From NCBI GenBank assembly GCA_026929865.2, contig CM049400.1, forward strand, positions 18,974,501 to 19,038,500: 64,000 nucleotides of DNA, read 5' to 3'. Position 1 is the first letter of the stretch. Each line of letters opens with the position of its first letter. This stretch comes from Hyperoplus lanceolatus (Eukaryota > Chordata > Actinopteri > Uranoscopiformes > Ammodytidae). Below are positions 10,569 to 56,418 of this stretch, in pieces. The position numbers were made by a program, and so were the translations under genes. The notes under the pieces were generated by a model. It was not told the origin of the DNA. It worked only from the letters and a program-made list of their open reading frames with translations, and searched no databases.

Positions 10569-13053
10569 AATAATAATAATAGTAAGGATTTATTTATTAT
10601 CTATTTCCCAAATAATGTGACAATGCAATGCTTTTGGCCAAACAGTGCCAATCTGCATAACCTCTTTAAGGTTATAAATACATGGCTTTGCATCAGGTAT
10701 AGTAACTTGTTAATAATAAATACGATTTAGCAGACAGATCAGTCAATTAACACATGATCAATTTGAACGCATAATGCATAGTGTAAAATGAAGAACCTAT
10801 TAAAAGTCGGTGCGTCAACATCACATGAACAGAAATTGAATGACAACTCATATCCGGTGCAGTTTAAAAAACACAGACTAACACTAATTTAATAATTTTA
10901 TAGGCAATAAAGGAGCTTGTTGTGCTGCAGTTGGAACCATTACGATTTCGACAAATCTGGGGCTAATTTCAGTGAGTAAGTCAAAAAGTTAAGTACACTG
11001 TTTAAATTATCCTAATTAGTGAGGAATTACTGCAGTAATGGTTTTTACACATCACCCCCTTCTCTGAATAGACTAAACCCAACAAACATTATTTTTACTT
11101 AAGCGTCTTGTATCTCCGACCAAACCAATTGTATCTATTATCCTTACTGTCTGAGGTATACTTTTGTCAATACTCTCCTTTACTCTCTACCTGTCCATTG
11201 CAACGCTATTTGCACCTGTATCGAATGTAGTGACTGACAAGACTGGCAGGGTGTGAACATGAATTAAGTAGGATGTAGCAGCACCAGTGCCGTCAAGAGG
11301 CTAACTGATGTTCCATGATGACTACCAGGGTCATTACATGACAGTTCAGCTGATAGATGCCATCTACAGAGGGGTAATTCTCCTTCTGACAGGCCTGTCG
11401 CCCCCTACAGTGATGAAATGCTGATCTGATGAATTCTTTAACAACCCTGGTCTGTTTTTAGGCTGAGCAGCCCTTTTTAATCAGTCCATGTCAGATAAGC
11501 TGTATGTGATGGGAAAATAATTTTTAGTCGGTTTTCCAGTCTACTTTAAGAATGTTCCCAATTGATACTGTCTTTATTCTTTATTGTTTCCAGAGTGAGT
11601 CAATTCATTGATTAAACCCCTGTGTCAATATTCTTGCAGGCAACAGAATGTTGTCAGCAGTTGTTTGCCACCAGTTGTTCTGCTTCAATAACCTAAATAA
11701 TTGATGACATTTGAAAGTAATCAAATCAAAATCAAAATATTGATTTTCAGTCAATTACCGCAGTTAATTATTAGTCTTAACATTTCAAACCAATGTTTAA
11801 GGTCTAGCGGTAGTAAAACAATGCTGTGTAAAATAGTCCACACAATGCTGAGCACTCACCACTTACAAGCTTAGACTTTGTTTGGTAGTCAAAGGTTAAA
11901 AGCTCTTTTAGTGGAGAATCCTTTAGTGGAGTACCCACTGCATGCATATGAGAGCAAAGTTTAGTCTATGTGTCCCTGGAGTGCACCACTTATTGTAGGG
12001 GTTAACCCAATTCTCATCACAAATGTACTTCTTTATCTGGTACAGTATGACATCATATTACTACTCCAAATGTGGGGCTGCAGTTATTTTGTTAGGCAAA
12101 GATCCATTGGCGGTGTCTTTTCAATTTCAGCTATTCACAGTCCTCAAAATCAATTCTATGTTTCTAACATGAAACAGCCTTTAACCTTTGAACCTAATGC
12201 AGGTCATGAAATGGACTTGCTAATCAATACAGGAAAGGCTGACTTCTATCTGACTGTGTGAACATAGTGTCAATAGTCATCTGGGATCACAGTACCTGGT
12301 TATTGACTTTGATTGGTAATTGTACGGTGATAAATGCTGTTTAACCTAAGTTAGGCGTCATCACCCTGCATACACACACACAGACAAAAGACTGCCCAGC
12401 ATAGGGCGAATGGGGATATGTTGTGTTTGTGTGTGTGTCCACAGCAAAAGTATAATTTACCAGTTAATCACTGTTCGCTAAACGAACAGGGTTTAATAAT
12501 TCACCTTGTTCATTGCTCTGATTGGTCGGAGTGCTATCCAATTGCATGCAGTGGTACATGAAATGCATGCGTTTGTGGTCTATTGCTCATGGCCAGACCC
12601 TAAGTGGGTCTCGATTTCCGGGCTAGTGGTATTAGTTACAATAAGAAAATCTTGTCCCGGGCATGGTTACATGAAGCAGGCAGCGGGTCTCTTCCCAGAA
12701 GGGACTATTTCAGGCAGCTCCGTGCGCTTTTACACTTCACGCACAGGGCCACAGATGGTTCAAAATGACAATCAGCTAGGATTTGATGGAGATGAATGTT
12801 CTATAATCTGCTTCACATCCACACAGGTCGGCTGTTACACATTGATCACAGGTTTACACTTTTTTCTAAATAAAGCAGACCTTACTAAATAAACCTGAGC
12901 TCCATCATAACTTTTTTTTCCTATATAACAACCTACAACCCTGGACATTTCCCCAATAATATGACTCAATATCAATTCAATATAATTTATAACTCACAAG
13001 GCTTGAAGAGAGAGGGAGACAGAGAGAAGGGGAGTATAGAGGAATTGCGTGAC
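10569..13053. other. Non-coding stretch, nothing recognised
   Basis: AT-rich sequence after a short AAT repeat (10562-10582). Open frames at 11968-12261 and 12506-12892 have no domain, and their composition is not gene-like. A possible dispersed repeat around 12440-12890 could not be bounded. Confidence 0.5.
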
Positions 13054-13634
13054 CTAATGCCTCGATTCCACCGAGTAGAGCGGGTCGGATCGGAGCGGCT
13101 CAGACCGGGACAGCTCACTTTTAAGAATCTAGCAAGCCAGTGGTCTCTTGTTTTTGCTTGGTCAAACCAGCCGCTTCTTTATTTATTCCCCCCGTGTTGT
13201 TGTGAGCACAGAGACGGCTCGGTGCAACTGATTGAGACAGTGAGCAAACAGCGCTGGCTGCGGCAGCTACGTGACATCGTAGCAGTGGGACACAGTGTAG
13301 CCAACTGATTCATTTAATGATGATGAAAAACACCACACAGTAAACAGTGCCGCGCTCACATTTTCGCCAAAACTCTCTTCACTCTTGCCGAGATGACTAC
13401 ACATGGCGGAAATGATTCTTTCGACCAATCAAATGACGGCAGTGTGTAGCTCCGCCTTTTAGGCACCCTTTCAGCTAGTACCCCTACGGAGGAGTACTGA
13501 GATTAGGAGCGGCTCAGAGCGGTTAGGTGCGCTTAAACCGTACCCTACCCAACTTTTGGCAAATGAAAAGCCAAACTACCCGGACCGAACCGCTCCGATC
13601 CGACCCGCTCTACTCGGTGGAAACAAGGCATTAG
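13054..13634. mobile_element. MITE with ~48-bp terminal inverted repeats
   Basis: The left terminus (CTAATGCCTCGATTCCACCG...) and right terminus (...CGGTGGAAACAAGGCATTAG) are inverted repeats over about 48 bp with about four mismatches, including GAGCGGGTCGGATCGGAGCG. 581 bp, no protein. The target duplication is not clear, so the superfamily is unassigned. Confidence 0.8.
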
Positions 13635-16237
13635 TACATGGGTTTCACTAAATTTGCCTGTTGCAATTAGCGCTGGCCTTTAAGGACACTATGCTATTTG
13701 CAACAAGGTGTATTTGAATAGGAAGGGAGCAATTTTGCGCTGGATTTTAAATATTCCCTAACTGAAATACATGCAAATGGGCCAGGAGCACCCAGGGTGA
13801 TGTCTGCTCGCCAGGGCAGTTTCAGTGCAGTTTGCGCGCATTACCCCCTTTGCGCAAGCTCTGTGGATAGGGCGCTATTTTTTTAGTGATGTTGCGCTTA
13901 TAGTGTGAAGATTGCAATAAGGGGTATTTTCTATAACAAATCTTCTGAAACTCCACCTCCCATAGCTTTCTCAAAAAACGAAGAAAAAAAGCAAGATCTC
14001 ACAACCACATATTGTCCCCATACTGTGAGATTCACAACACTGGTGCAGCTGTGGATTCTGTGGCAAGCCCTATGGATAGTTAAACAAGCCCGCACACACA
14101 CGCACACAGGACAATACAGAGAAAGAGAGAGAGAGAGGGCTGGTGAGGCTATCTCTCCTCTCACTGTTCTGCGGTCCATCGACTCTGCATGGCTGCTCTC
14201 AGCTGGAAACGTGTCATCCGCAGCAGTCCTGCCTGTTAGGAGGAGAGCGAGGGCCATGGAGGGTGTAAAGGAGGTGGAAATAAATGGGGAGAGTGGAGCA
14301 CCAGCAAGGAATGGGTGGGAGAGGTGGAAAGGATGCAGGGCTGATGCCATGGGGGAGACGGGATGAAACACAAGAAGCAAAAGAGGAGTGTGACGGTGCA
14401 TATGAAGCCTACTCCCGGATTTCAGATTTGAACAGGGTCAGTGGTGAAATGTGGTTGTCTGTCAGATGTTCCTCTGCTACATAGCTCTGTTGTGCCTACA
14501 CAGTGTCTCATTTGAAATGTTGTAATGGGTTAAGACTGATGCCACAGTGCGTTCCAAGAGACTAAAGTCTAACGCATGTTTACATAAGTTTCTCTGTAGA
14601 TGCAACCATCCCAGACCCCTGCGGAGGTCATAATAGTCCCTTTTAAAAGGTTGGTTAATCCTACCAGACCTTTGGGGACTGATTCTCTGCAAGTTCCACA
14701 GGATGAAACTCTATTTGGAAGCTACCATAAAGTTCAAACCAGACATGGCAGGGCCCAGGCACCCTGCTGTGTTTACCTTATCTCAACTGTGAGACACAAG
14801 CTTCAAAGCTTTCTTTTCCTAAGGAAGGAAGAGCATTGTATTGGCTGGTTCGAATGTAAACACTGCTTGCTGATTAGACAACTAACTTCTGATTGGATGA
14901 GAATGCATTTGGACTGTTTTAATACAGGATGCAAGACTCTCATCTTTGCCATTCGCCCTCGGCTTCCAGCCGTGATAGAAGGTACAACATGCTTAAACCT
15001 GAGGCCTAGGATTAAGCAACTCCAAGTCCCAGTCTTTATACTCGCTGGACGAGTTCATGGACTGCTTGAAACATCTCCTCTGTTTTCCCGGATTCGAGAG
15101 AGTTTTCCTACAGAAAACCGCTTCACCAGAGCTGAAGCACACCTCAACCTCTCCTCAAAACAGGACCCCCACACGCGCAAAGCGTGAGCAAAGACGCAGG
15201 ATCCCTTCATCAAGACGCCTGCACTGCCCGTTCCACGGACCGGAGCCAGCCAGCGGACCCGCCGAGAAGTGAAGCCGCCTATCACTTATCATCTGGGCCG
15301 TTCCTACGCTGCCTATTGGACCGCAGACAGCCCGCTATTGCCAAGAAGAGCTGCTGATCCCCTGCTTTCCTTTCCTTGGCATGGTGAGGCACGCTGCCCT
15401 TATCAGCTGAGCTGGTTCCACACCACTGTCTTCCACAAGATGCGCTCCATCAGCGCACAAGGCCCGGCAAGCGGCCTTTTTCTCCTCCTATCTCCTCCAG
15501 CTGCCTTCAACCAATCATCGCTGGACCATGCGATTCACGTGAGGCTATTGTCTGGGCTAAGATAGTTATTTTATGTTGTGCATTAACTTGAAGTAAACAT
15601 AAGAGCTGACGAGCTCACTATTTCCTGATTTAAAGTAATTCTGACTCACTTATGTTTTACATAAGTGTTTTTCGCTCACAGTGTTTTTCTCCCGTTAACC
15701 GGGAATGTATTGATGTATTGTTGCTGTCACTCTTATAGCCGGTGAATTATTTCCTCTTTATCAATTCAACTCAGTGTACGTAAATGCGCATTTGCAGTCA
15801 CTGTGTGATTGGAGGAAACGGTTCACTACGCGCTGGAGCTGCAGTTACTGTCTTTTGTTTTCTCTCCTTCTCATTTCTAACTACGCACATCATACGCACA
15901 TCACACACACTGACACTCGTGATTTCCCCCTCAAGTATTCTTAATGAATACATGAGCGTTGAGTTTTCTGTAATTTTAAAGTTAAGATCGCGTGAAGACA
16001 AAACCAAAGTCTCCCCGCATCATCCTTTTTAATTCTTATGTGTTTGATTGAAGCAGTAGGTTACATACATGCTTTGCATGCTACTTCCCCTACTGATTAA
16101 AGGTAGAATATTCAACTTTTAGAAGTTGTCCACATTGCTATTAGCAATTGATCTACCCGTGGCTTAAAAGCCACCTCAAACTATCGCGTGATCAACTCTC
16201 GCGTCCGTCCATCTTATTTCTAGAGTGACCTTCCTCT

Positions 16238-16283
<46 letters not shown>

Positions 16284-17020
16284 CACATGTGCACTCACCC
16301 GCACATAGATAGAAATACATGGCTTTATAATCTAAACTGTTCTTATTATTGCTTGTGCTATGTCTGCTTTCTTAAATTAGACTAGTTAATGGTTATTGAC
16401 TTATGTGTATCGTAAATAAACCCTTACATTTGGATTTTAAGAAGCAGTGCCTGTGATATTTGTGTCTTGTATTTCACTAATGGCTGGTAAATAAGGTTTA
16501 TGCTCGAATATTCACTCCTTCATTATCTTAAATGTACATTGTAACCAACTTTGACATTTTCAAGATAAATCCCTTTTACATTATGAGACTGTTTTCTGAT
16601 TTGATCCAAAGTTCCCTTTTACAAAGGGTGGTGCTCCGTAGGTATTAATAAGTAATTTGATTAGCTGGACTAATTTAATTGATCATTAATTAACAATTTT
16701 TCTTAATATTATAATTTCCATGAAATTAATAATATTCTTGACTTTGACCAAATCTACCCCTTATGAATTCCCGACAGCTCCCAGGGAGAAGGGTCAGTAG
16801 TCAGCTTCCTCCACTATTCGATCCTCTCTCCTCCTCTTCCATTGGCTGTCAGGTTGTTTTTTGGCGGTTGTTTACTCCCCTCATGTTTGTCCCTTATCTG
16901 TCATTAATAGGTGTCTGTGGTGATGTTGCCATGTGCCAGCTGCAATCTACTCTTATCCTACGTTATTCAGGTAGGACATGTTATTCCTATATGTTCTATG
17001 TGTATGTAATAAAAGTAAAC
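13635..17020. other. Non-coding stretch with possible LTR-like unit and AC microsatellite
   Basis: A purine-rich block (14110-14140) and an AC tract (16240-16282) are clear. About 14560-16780 has the look of an unspliced LTR-like repeat (GC-richer 5' half with CCAAT-like CCAATCA, later AATAAA at about 16418), but I could not define matching ends or a 5-bp duplication. The open frame 14600-15187 (195 codons) has no recognisable domain. Confidence 0.35.
16240..16282. repeat. (CA)n microsatellite
   Basis: Uninterrupted CA dinucleotide tract. Confidence 0.97.
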
Positions 17021-17032
17021 AAACATTTTAGC

Positions 17033-17195
17033 CTTGGGGGCGCCTTTAGCTCAGTTGGTAAGGCATCCCCCTCCTGGGCCGGGCCCAGCAGCAGACCTGG
17101 GTTCGATTCCCACCCGCGGCCGTTCTCTGCATGTCACTCCCCTCTCTGCACTATCAATAAAGCATATAAATGCCCAAAAAATATCTTTAAAAAAA
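17033..17195 (+). mobile_element. tRNA-derived SINE, family A, copy 2
   Basis: Begins with a GGGGGCGCCTTTAGCTCAGT A box, B box GGTTCGATTCC near 17100, tail AATAAAGCATATAAATGCCC and then oligo-A. Flanked by a 12-bp direct repeat AAACATTTTAGC at 17021-17032 and 17196-17207, the expected mark of LINE-assisted insertion. Confidence 0.9.
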
Positions 17196-17232
17196 AAACA
17201 TTTTAGCTTTAAAGTGTCTACGAGTAACTTTG

Positions 17233-17491
17233 GTAAATGGTAAATGGACTTGTATAGCGCTATATCTCCGTTTATCAGAGACCCAAAGCGCTTTACATTG
17301 TTTTTTGTACACATTCACCCAGTCACACACACATTCATACACCGATAGCAGCAGCTACCACGCTATCGGGAGCAATTCGGGGTTCAGTGTCTTGCCCAGG
17401 GACACTTCGACATGTGGCGGGGAGACGGGGGATCGAACCTCCGACCCTGCACACCAGAGGTGAACTCCCTACCCACTTCACCACTGCTGCC
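17233..17491 (-). mobile_element. tRNA-derived SINE, family B, copy 1
   Basis: Minus-strand reading starts GGGGCAGCAGTGGTGAAGTG, contains GGTTCGATCCCCCGTCTCCC (B box), GTGTCCCTGGGCAAGACACT and ends in the AGCGCTATACAAGTCCATTT region with an ACCATTT tail repeat. This layout is that of a common teleost SINE with a LINE-like 3' part. Copy 2 is at 63680-63970. Confidence 0.85.
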
Positions 17492-17684
17492 CCTTTGGCG
17501 GTTGGTGGCCCCTTTGGACAAAAGCAGTAGTATTTTTTACGACGGCAGCTGTCGTAAAGCTGTTTTCTAGCACGTGCCGGGCGTGCGAGTGTCAACTGAT
17601 TACGACACAGTATAGTGCATGTCCGTGTGTTGAAAGTGTGAGGGCTCAGGGCACGGACTATTTTCGGCTCCGTGAGAGTGGTTA

Positions 17685-17754
17685 GTGACACTGCATCAAC
17701 TAATGCCAGTCAGTACCAAACACACCTGATTGCAATGAGTTGATGCAGTGTCAC
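17685..17754. repeat. 17-bp perfect inverted repeat
   Basis: GTGACACTGCATCAACT and its reverse complement, separated by 36 nt. Could fold as a hairpin or be the ends of a very small MITE; no duplication of the flanks was seen. Confidence 0.7.
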
Positions 17755-19338
17755 ACTTTGTTTTAGTACCGCAGTGACTTTCTGTTGGTTGCCTTGCAAC
17801 ATTGCTGTGATGACAAGATTCAAGAAAGTCACCATTTATTAAAACAACAAACAAGATGAAACATGTTAATTATGTAATTTAGGGGTGCTGGCAGGTAGAT
17901 TTTGTTATGTTGACTAAACAAAAAATATATGTTTACTTTGGTTTAATGTTTATTTTAAGCATGGTTCAAGTCTCAGCATGCTGATTTCACACCTGAAAAA
18001 GGTATATTTTAGAAAATCAACAGCAGTATATGAGCTTTATAATAATACTCAGACATAAAAATACTATGATCCTCAAAATACATGAGATATAATCACAAGT
18101 GAAGTGCACTGTTCTGTAGCTAGCTTGACAATATTTTTTAGTAAAAAGGAAGAAACGACAAAAATGTGTGTACTTTGCTTGCACAGTTGCTCTTGAGACA
18201 GGAACCTGGGCTTGGGCTCCTTCTGAGAGGTTATAATGAAGCAAACATTCAATTGCAGTGGACACCATGAGACCGCTGTAAAATGCTGGAAGATATCATT
18301 CGGCACATCTCTGGGAAATTGACTTCAAAGAGTTGCCAATTACATTCAAACATACTGTCAAAGCAAGGCATTGTGTGAAACAGTTGTTGGAGCCTCAGCT
18401 CCATTAATATACAATTGTATATGCCACAAGACACACACCATAACAAGCATGCACACACAAACACATACACACACACACACGTGTATGCATCTTTACACAA
18501 ATGCACACACACTCAAAACAAACAAATTAAAATCTGCTGCTCGTTGCATTGTTATCCTGGAAACTGAGTTCATTACAAATGTCTCAGTTTTGTTTGTTTC
18601 ATTGTGGCCGCTAGTAATGTTTAAAGGTTTGTTTAAATAGTTTATATCTAGGATCTCCTGCCATTTTAGTGGATTACTGGAAATCGTTCAAAGAGTTTCA
18701 CTTTCTTTCCTCCCAATGCACAATCACAAACACATATGGAGACACAAACACACACACATTGAGCATGTGTACAGCTTTTCGAATGGAAATCTTCATTCAC
18801 CACCAATTTTCTAAGAAAAAGGCATAAGTTAAATTGTATATCCATCAAAACCAGTCGGGTAGTCTGCTGACAGGAAACAGCTTCCTTAAGCAAACTCCTG
18901 GAACAACAGTGACTTGAGACTAGGGGTGGTGAAAAAAATTGATTAATGTAAAAAAAAAATTGTTCATCTGCGATCATTCATTTATCACATTTCCTGATTC
19001 CTATGTGTGTCTCTTACATGTTTTACTGAACACAGTCATTCTCTGTTGGTTGGGAAAAAGGGGTTCTAAGACAGAAATAGTCTGCGTTTAGGTCAACCCC
19101 TTGAGGAGCAGAGGTGTGTTTTTTTATGCATGTGAGAGTGTGTATGCCCCAGTGTATATGTGTGTGTGGGTGACTGTTTGTCTGGGTGTGTGTGGTTTTC
19201 TGTATGTGTTGTCATATAACAGAGCAGGGTGGTAGAGGTATGGCAGCCGCCAGCAGAAAAATCTGATCTTCCTACATCTAAGAGAAGCTTTCATCCTCCT
19301 ACCTTTCCACCCAAGAGAAGGGATGCACACACACTCTC

Positions 19339-19343
<5 letters not shown>

Positions 19344-19418
<75 letters not shown>
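19344..19418. repeat. (CA)n microsatellite
   Basis: Uninterrupted CA tract of about 74 bp preceded by CT repeats; creates spurious open frames in several readings. Confidence 0.97.
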
Positions 19419-19420
<2 letters not shown>

Positions 19421-20661
19421 AAACCAGGATTTAGGCCATCAACAGAAATTTCACTACAAGCTTGCTCCTTGGTCCAGATTGATTTTCATAGTCCAAACGT
19501 CAACCAGCCTCTGTCTTATCTCTCCTGAGGAATGGAGAGACTACACGGAGATATGAGAAGAGAGGGAATTTAAAAGATGAAAACTATTTTTACTGACTTT
19601 GCATTAGCTAAATAGTTTAAAATAAACACACATATAAAGATTGAGAGAAACAGGCGAAGAACAGGTTATTAATTATGTTACAGGTGTATCTCTTAATAGG
19701 TGGCTCTAACCATTCCCTTAATGAAGAAAGCTTTTATTATAGCTTTCATGCCTGGTAAATAGCCGCGTCTCCTAAACTCCACTCCGCCTGGTTTTAATCC
19801 ATGTTATCTGCTAAAAAATTCATAGTCTCCAATCCCATACTGACATAACCTTAATGACACCTTTTGGGGACAACAGCTTTCTGCAGAGCAAGCTAAGACA
19901 AGTGTTTTAACAAGTGGAGTATTTTTATCCATGCCTTGTAAATTGACTTTGACTTTCTGTCTATTAAATTAACTCAGACTGTCACTGGGGAAAGAAGACA
20001 TGGTCAAAACACAAACTGATAGTCTTAATTGGGATGTAAGCTATGATGAGTAGCATCAGCTGTTGTTTGCCTTGTTGTCATTTGCATGCATTCATACACT
20101 GTAATTGTTTGGGGGTAGAGAGGGGAGCAATAAATCTGATAATTCACCAACGCACATGCAGCACACAATACACACACAGTTAGGGGTATACACTCATGGA
20201 TGAGTGGGAAATTGTTGGAACGAAGATCAGATTAGAGAAATGTTTCTGATCTGTGGTATGAGAAGGCTGGGCTCATTTATCAACCAACCACCTAAGCTGG
20301 CTTAGCCCGATACAACCAGGGGGCAAACACACACACACACAGACATAGAATAATAAACTTTACTTGGTGATGAAAGGAGTGGGAGTTAGAGAACAGTGGG
20401 ATAAAATCTCCAAACTATTCCTTATCACTTTTAGTCATGGCTTGGCTTTGGCTGTGAAACAGAAACAACTGAGCCCTTGTCTACAGTGTCCCCAAACTCC
20501 ACTAAAGGTCTTTTTTTGCCTTTTAAACACTATAGTCACACTAACAAAAGTATTTCATTGTGCGGCTCCTGACAGCTTTGTGAATTGTCTTCTGGCACAT
20601 TGATTGAATTGAGTTAAATCCCTTCTCCTCTCCTCTCCTCTCCTATTTCCTTTCCAAGCAG

Positions 20662-52740
<32,079 letters not shown>

Positions 52741-54710
52741 CCACATCCAGTCCACTCTGTAAATCTGCCCCTGCGACTGTTAGCCAACCCGTGAACATTA
52801 TCCCTGATCAACCATTATACCCCATTTAACACATGCACTGTATACACACAGACACACAAATGTACACACACAGTACACTCTGATACACGCACAAACAAAC
52901 AAACAAACAACCTTCCTTGTGGACTAGAACTGTATTGTTTCACAAATGTAGAAAGTGTGTAACTATAACTAAATTATTTTCTAGGGATGTACATACATCG
53001 AATCGACATTGTTGTAAGTAGAGAAACAAAAGAACAAAAAAAGTTTTTAGGAGGATTTTTTGGAGCCTTTGTTTTTGATAGCTTTGTTATGAAGCGTTGT
53101 AAATAGACATGCGCTTAACCATGGTAGGAGGATGTGTATCCCTCAGTCTGGATGCACAATTGTGGCTCTGCTTGCCTCACCTGCAATATCCCACAGACTT
53201 TTTATTCTCATGCTTTTTTGTAGGTCTCATTGTAATAACCAGTGTATGTATGCATTTCTATTGTGTACCTGTACATTTGTATATTATACTACTGATGGTT
53301 CAAACAGCACAATGTTGACAGTCTTGTAACCCTAGTATGAATGTGGACAAAAGGATACACTGGATAGTATAATATAGCTGCAACGGACACGAACAAAAAC
53401 CCATCAGCCCCGACTTACAGTAACACTATGACAACAAACAATTTTCAGTTGAAGAATTCATCTGTTCACATCTTGGTAGACTTGCTTTGCATCCTAGACC
53501 CGTATAAAGAACTCATTGTGGCTGCTATTGCAGGAAAATAAGTTTTGCTTTTGATACAAATCTTAATTTTTTTATCTTTAATTATGGAATCCCTTTATCT
53601 AAATGGCCATAGTTTCATTTGTTCGCCAAAGCAACAGTATGTTCACTCCCACTCAAACACATTAAACTGCTGTTTCTTCATAGCACTGCTGAAATGGATT
53701 ACTAATGGTAACTAATGGCAGGGCTGAACAGATACAGAACATGGAATGCATTTATTCTGCCTCAAAACTATCAATACTAACAGTGCTGCTAGTTCTATCA
53801 ACAGAACCAAATTGTTGTCTTACCTGCTAATTATGAATTTGTACTCAAATGACTCAAACACTAATGGAGGGAAGCTGTCTGCTTTGCCGAACACTTGTTG
53901 AATTTTTTTCCAACTACAGGGGATTGGTAGCTTATTTTTTTAGTGCCCCATTAGATACAGCATGTGGTGATGTTTTTGGATATGGCTATGTGCCTTAATG
54001 TATGTTTGGTAGTGCTACTGGTAGAGGTTGTAAGAGGTCCATTTTACATGCATCCTTATTTGGGTAAATGTAATAGAGACTCTATTATAGAGTATATTGA
54101 ATTATATTAGTGTTGTTCTGATTTGGTTTTATTTCCTACCAACCTTCTGCCATTGATTGTTTACCTGAAGTGTTGAAACAATGAATCTGAGGAAATCCTT
54201 AGGTTCAAATTACTTTCTCGTCCCAATTATTTCTCCAGTCTGTTATTAAACACATGTGATTGGGATTCTTGATAAAACCCAGACACAGTTTACTATTATT
54301 ATTGTTTATTTAATTTTTTACATTATAGCGGCTCCTATAAAGGAATGAAGGGGTAGTGAAGCTCACATTCCATTAAGATGAAGTCACTGACTCATCAAGT
54401 TATCGAAGTGTGCGGTTTACATGTCTGTGTTAAGCGTGTTGATGTTGAGAGGCACAGTGGAGCAGCTGGCTTCAGCAGTCCCAGGGAGGCTCACGCGAGG
54501 AAGCAGAGCACACAATGTCAGCTGCCGGCAATTCCCATCAAACAACAGGATGTTAAGGCTAGAATTCATATGCATAAAATGTATAACATTTATCAAAACA
54601 TCCATACCCATTAAACTCTCTGTTGGTGAGCTGGAAATATGACGATGTTGGTATGAGGCGGGGGACTACATGACAAAACCATACTAATAAAGTTTTTATG
54701 AGACGATCTT
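52741..54710 (+). other. grm3: Probable grm3 3' UTR
   Basis: Follows the stop codon directly. It contains short AC tracts, an AAAC repeat (about 52891-52912) and no coding potential. The first clear AATAAA downstream is at 54686-54691; an ATTAAA occurs near 53663. The end given assumes use of the AATAAA and is inferred, with no transcript evidence. Confidence 0.35.
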
Positions 54711-56381
54711 AATAGTCTTAGTTAGCAGAATGATTTAGTGTTAGAGCGTAGGCTATTTTATGTTAAAAGAGAAGCCGGTTCGATCAAAAACACTTATTTT
54801 CTTCCCCAGACAAGCCTTTTCATTGTCGTTTATTTATGTTAAAATTCACAAAGTAGGTGGGGGCAGGACTGTTGAACATGTATCTCTTGACCAGTCTGCC
54901 CCTTTGGTATCCGACCACACCATGTGACTAGCACACTGAATGATAGATTAAAAAAATATTTAAGGATGCGCAAAGAGTATAGCGTCGACCTACATTGGGC
55001 CGTGTGTGTTAGGTGCAGGGAGCAGTAGCAGAGAGCGATGTGGCAGAGCAGAGGGGAGCTGCTGCTGGATTATGTAAAGCGCTCCCACAGCCCAGAAGTC
55101 ACAGCGCTTTTATGGAAGCTGAAAGCATCTCAGAGATTCACAGTCTTTGTTAGCAGAAGGCTTAGCCATTCACTGAGCGGTCTTGCTCCCACAAGATACA
55201 CCCCGCATGGCAGGTTGCTATGGACAACCACCGCTACATCCGCAGCCGGAATGTCTATTTTTCTGAGCGGAGAGGAGGGTTGGGAGGAGGAGGCATGAGG
55301 AGAGGGGAAAAGAATAGAAATAGAAAGAGGGAAAGAAAAAGAAACTGGTTGCTGCATGGTTGCGATGCAAATTGGCAGTGACTGATGAGATTTGGCTGAG
55401 CAAAGCCCGTTACTCCCAGCCTTTAATGGCCGCACAAATAGAGCACTTAACCCTGATTCTCCGAGCATTTAGTACAAGGACTAGTTTAGGACAACGGTCT
55501 CACACTCTTCCCCTGACCCTCTCTCTCTCTCTCAGTCCACCTCGCCCATGCAGCCTTTCCCCCGCCACCAGTGCCCACCTCGTCTCCACTTTGTGTGTGA
55601 AACTTGCTGCTGACTCTCTCTCAGCCAAGACCACCTAAGCCAGACGAACAGACTGGGAGCTCACACTTAAACCGAAGCACTCAGATGTGGGCGCCCACTG
55701 CAGCGCAAGCCAACGATGCGCCCTTGAGGAAGTTGGAAAAGGGGAAGACAGATGAAGGATCTGGAGCGAGTATTGGGAAATTAAAATGGGACTCGGATGT
55801 AGGCTACAGAAAATGCATCACTTTGAAGCACATTACCTTTCTCACTAAACAACACTCGGATTATCATCTCATGTGGCCACCAACTCTCTCTAGTGGCTTT
55901 ATTAATTGGCTTTACTCGTGAATTTCCCTTACAAACAGCAAACCATCCACCACGGACACTGCTCATCTATTCAGCCCCTGCCAACTGACATGTGCTCTAA
56001 AAAGGTCTCTGTACTGTAGCCCCCCGCTATACAACAGAAAGTGTCCTTGGCCTCTGGCTTTGAAACAAGACAGGATCTCTGCGGCTAAATGAAGCCGAGT
56101 TTAAACTAGAACTCTGGAACTGGTCATTGCAAAGCAATAGTTCCGTGTTTATGATAACGTGCAATAAACAAGGCTGTGATGACATCATAATAAATATAAC
56201 GACAAGCAAACAGCTGTGTAGTCTACTCGTCCTTCTGTGTCTAGTCCCTTCTGCTCTGGGAAACTATTGTTCAGTGTGTCTGTGTAGTAGGGTTTGTAAA
56301 ATCTTAGCTAGATTCTAAATGGTGGATGTCAGGGTAGATAGATTTGTCTCCTCAAGAGCATTTAATAGCCCTTCGCCACCA

Positions 56382-56418
<37 letters not shown>

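Larger units (their letters stand above)
17492..20661. other. Upstream flank of grm3, non-coding
   Basis: Contains a perfect 17-bp inverted repeat (17685-17701 and 17738-17754), several short AC tracts and one 74-bp AC tract (19344-19418), then the pyrimidine tract before the inferred acceptor at 20660-20661. No exon or core promoter could be placed. Confidence 0.5.

Noticed and set aside
13905..14401. Overlapping 153- and 156-codon frames on opposite strands
   Set aside because: Open on both strands because of low stop density in a GA-rich block; no domain recognised in either.
14600..15187. 195-codon open frame on + upstream of grm3
   Set aside because: No domain, low-complexity drift at the end, several overlapping frames on both strands, and it lies in a stretch that looks like repeat DNA.
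17034..17120. Possible tRNA gene (A box and B box present)
   Set aside because: It is the head of a SINE with a tail and target duplication; the anticodon arm is disrupted, and two more copies exist in the window.
18371..18640. Histidine/threonine-rich open frames around AC repeats (also 19229-19556, 23477-23756, 31318-31716)
   Set aside because: Translations of dinucleotide repeats in open frames; no gene signal.
55038..55298. 86-codon open frame downstream of grm3
   Set aside because: No recognisable domain, no splice context, and the opposite strand is equally open (112 codons).
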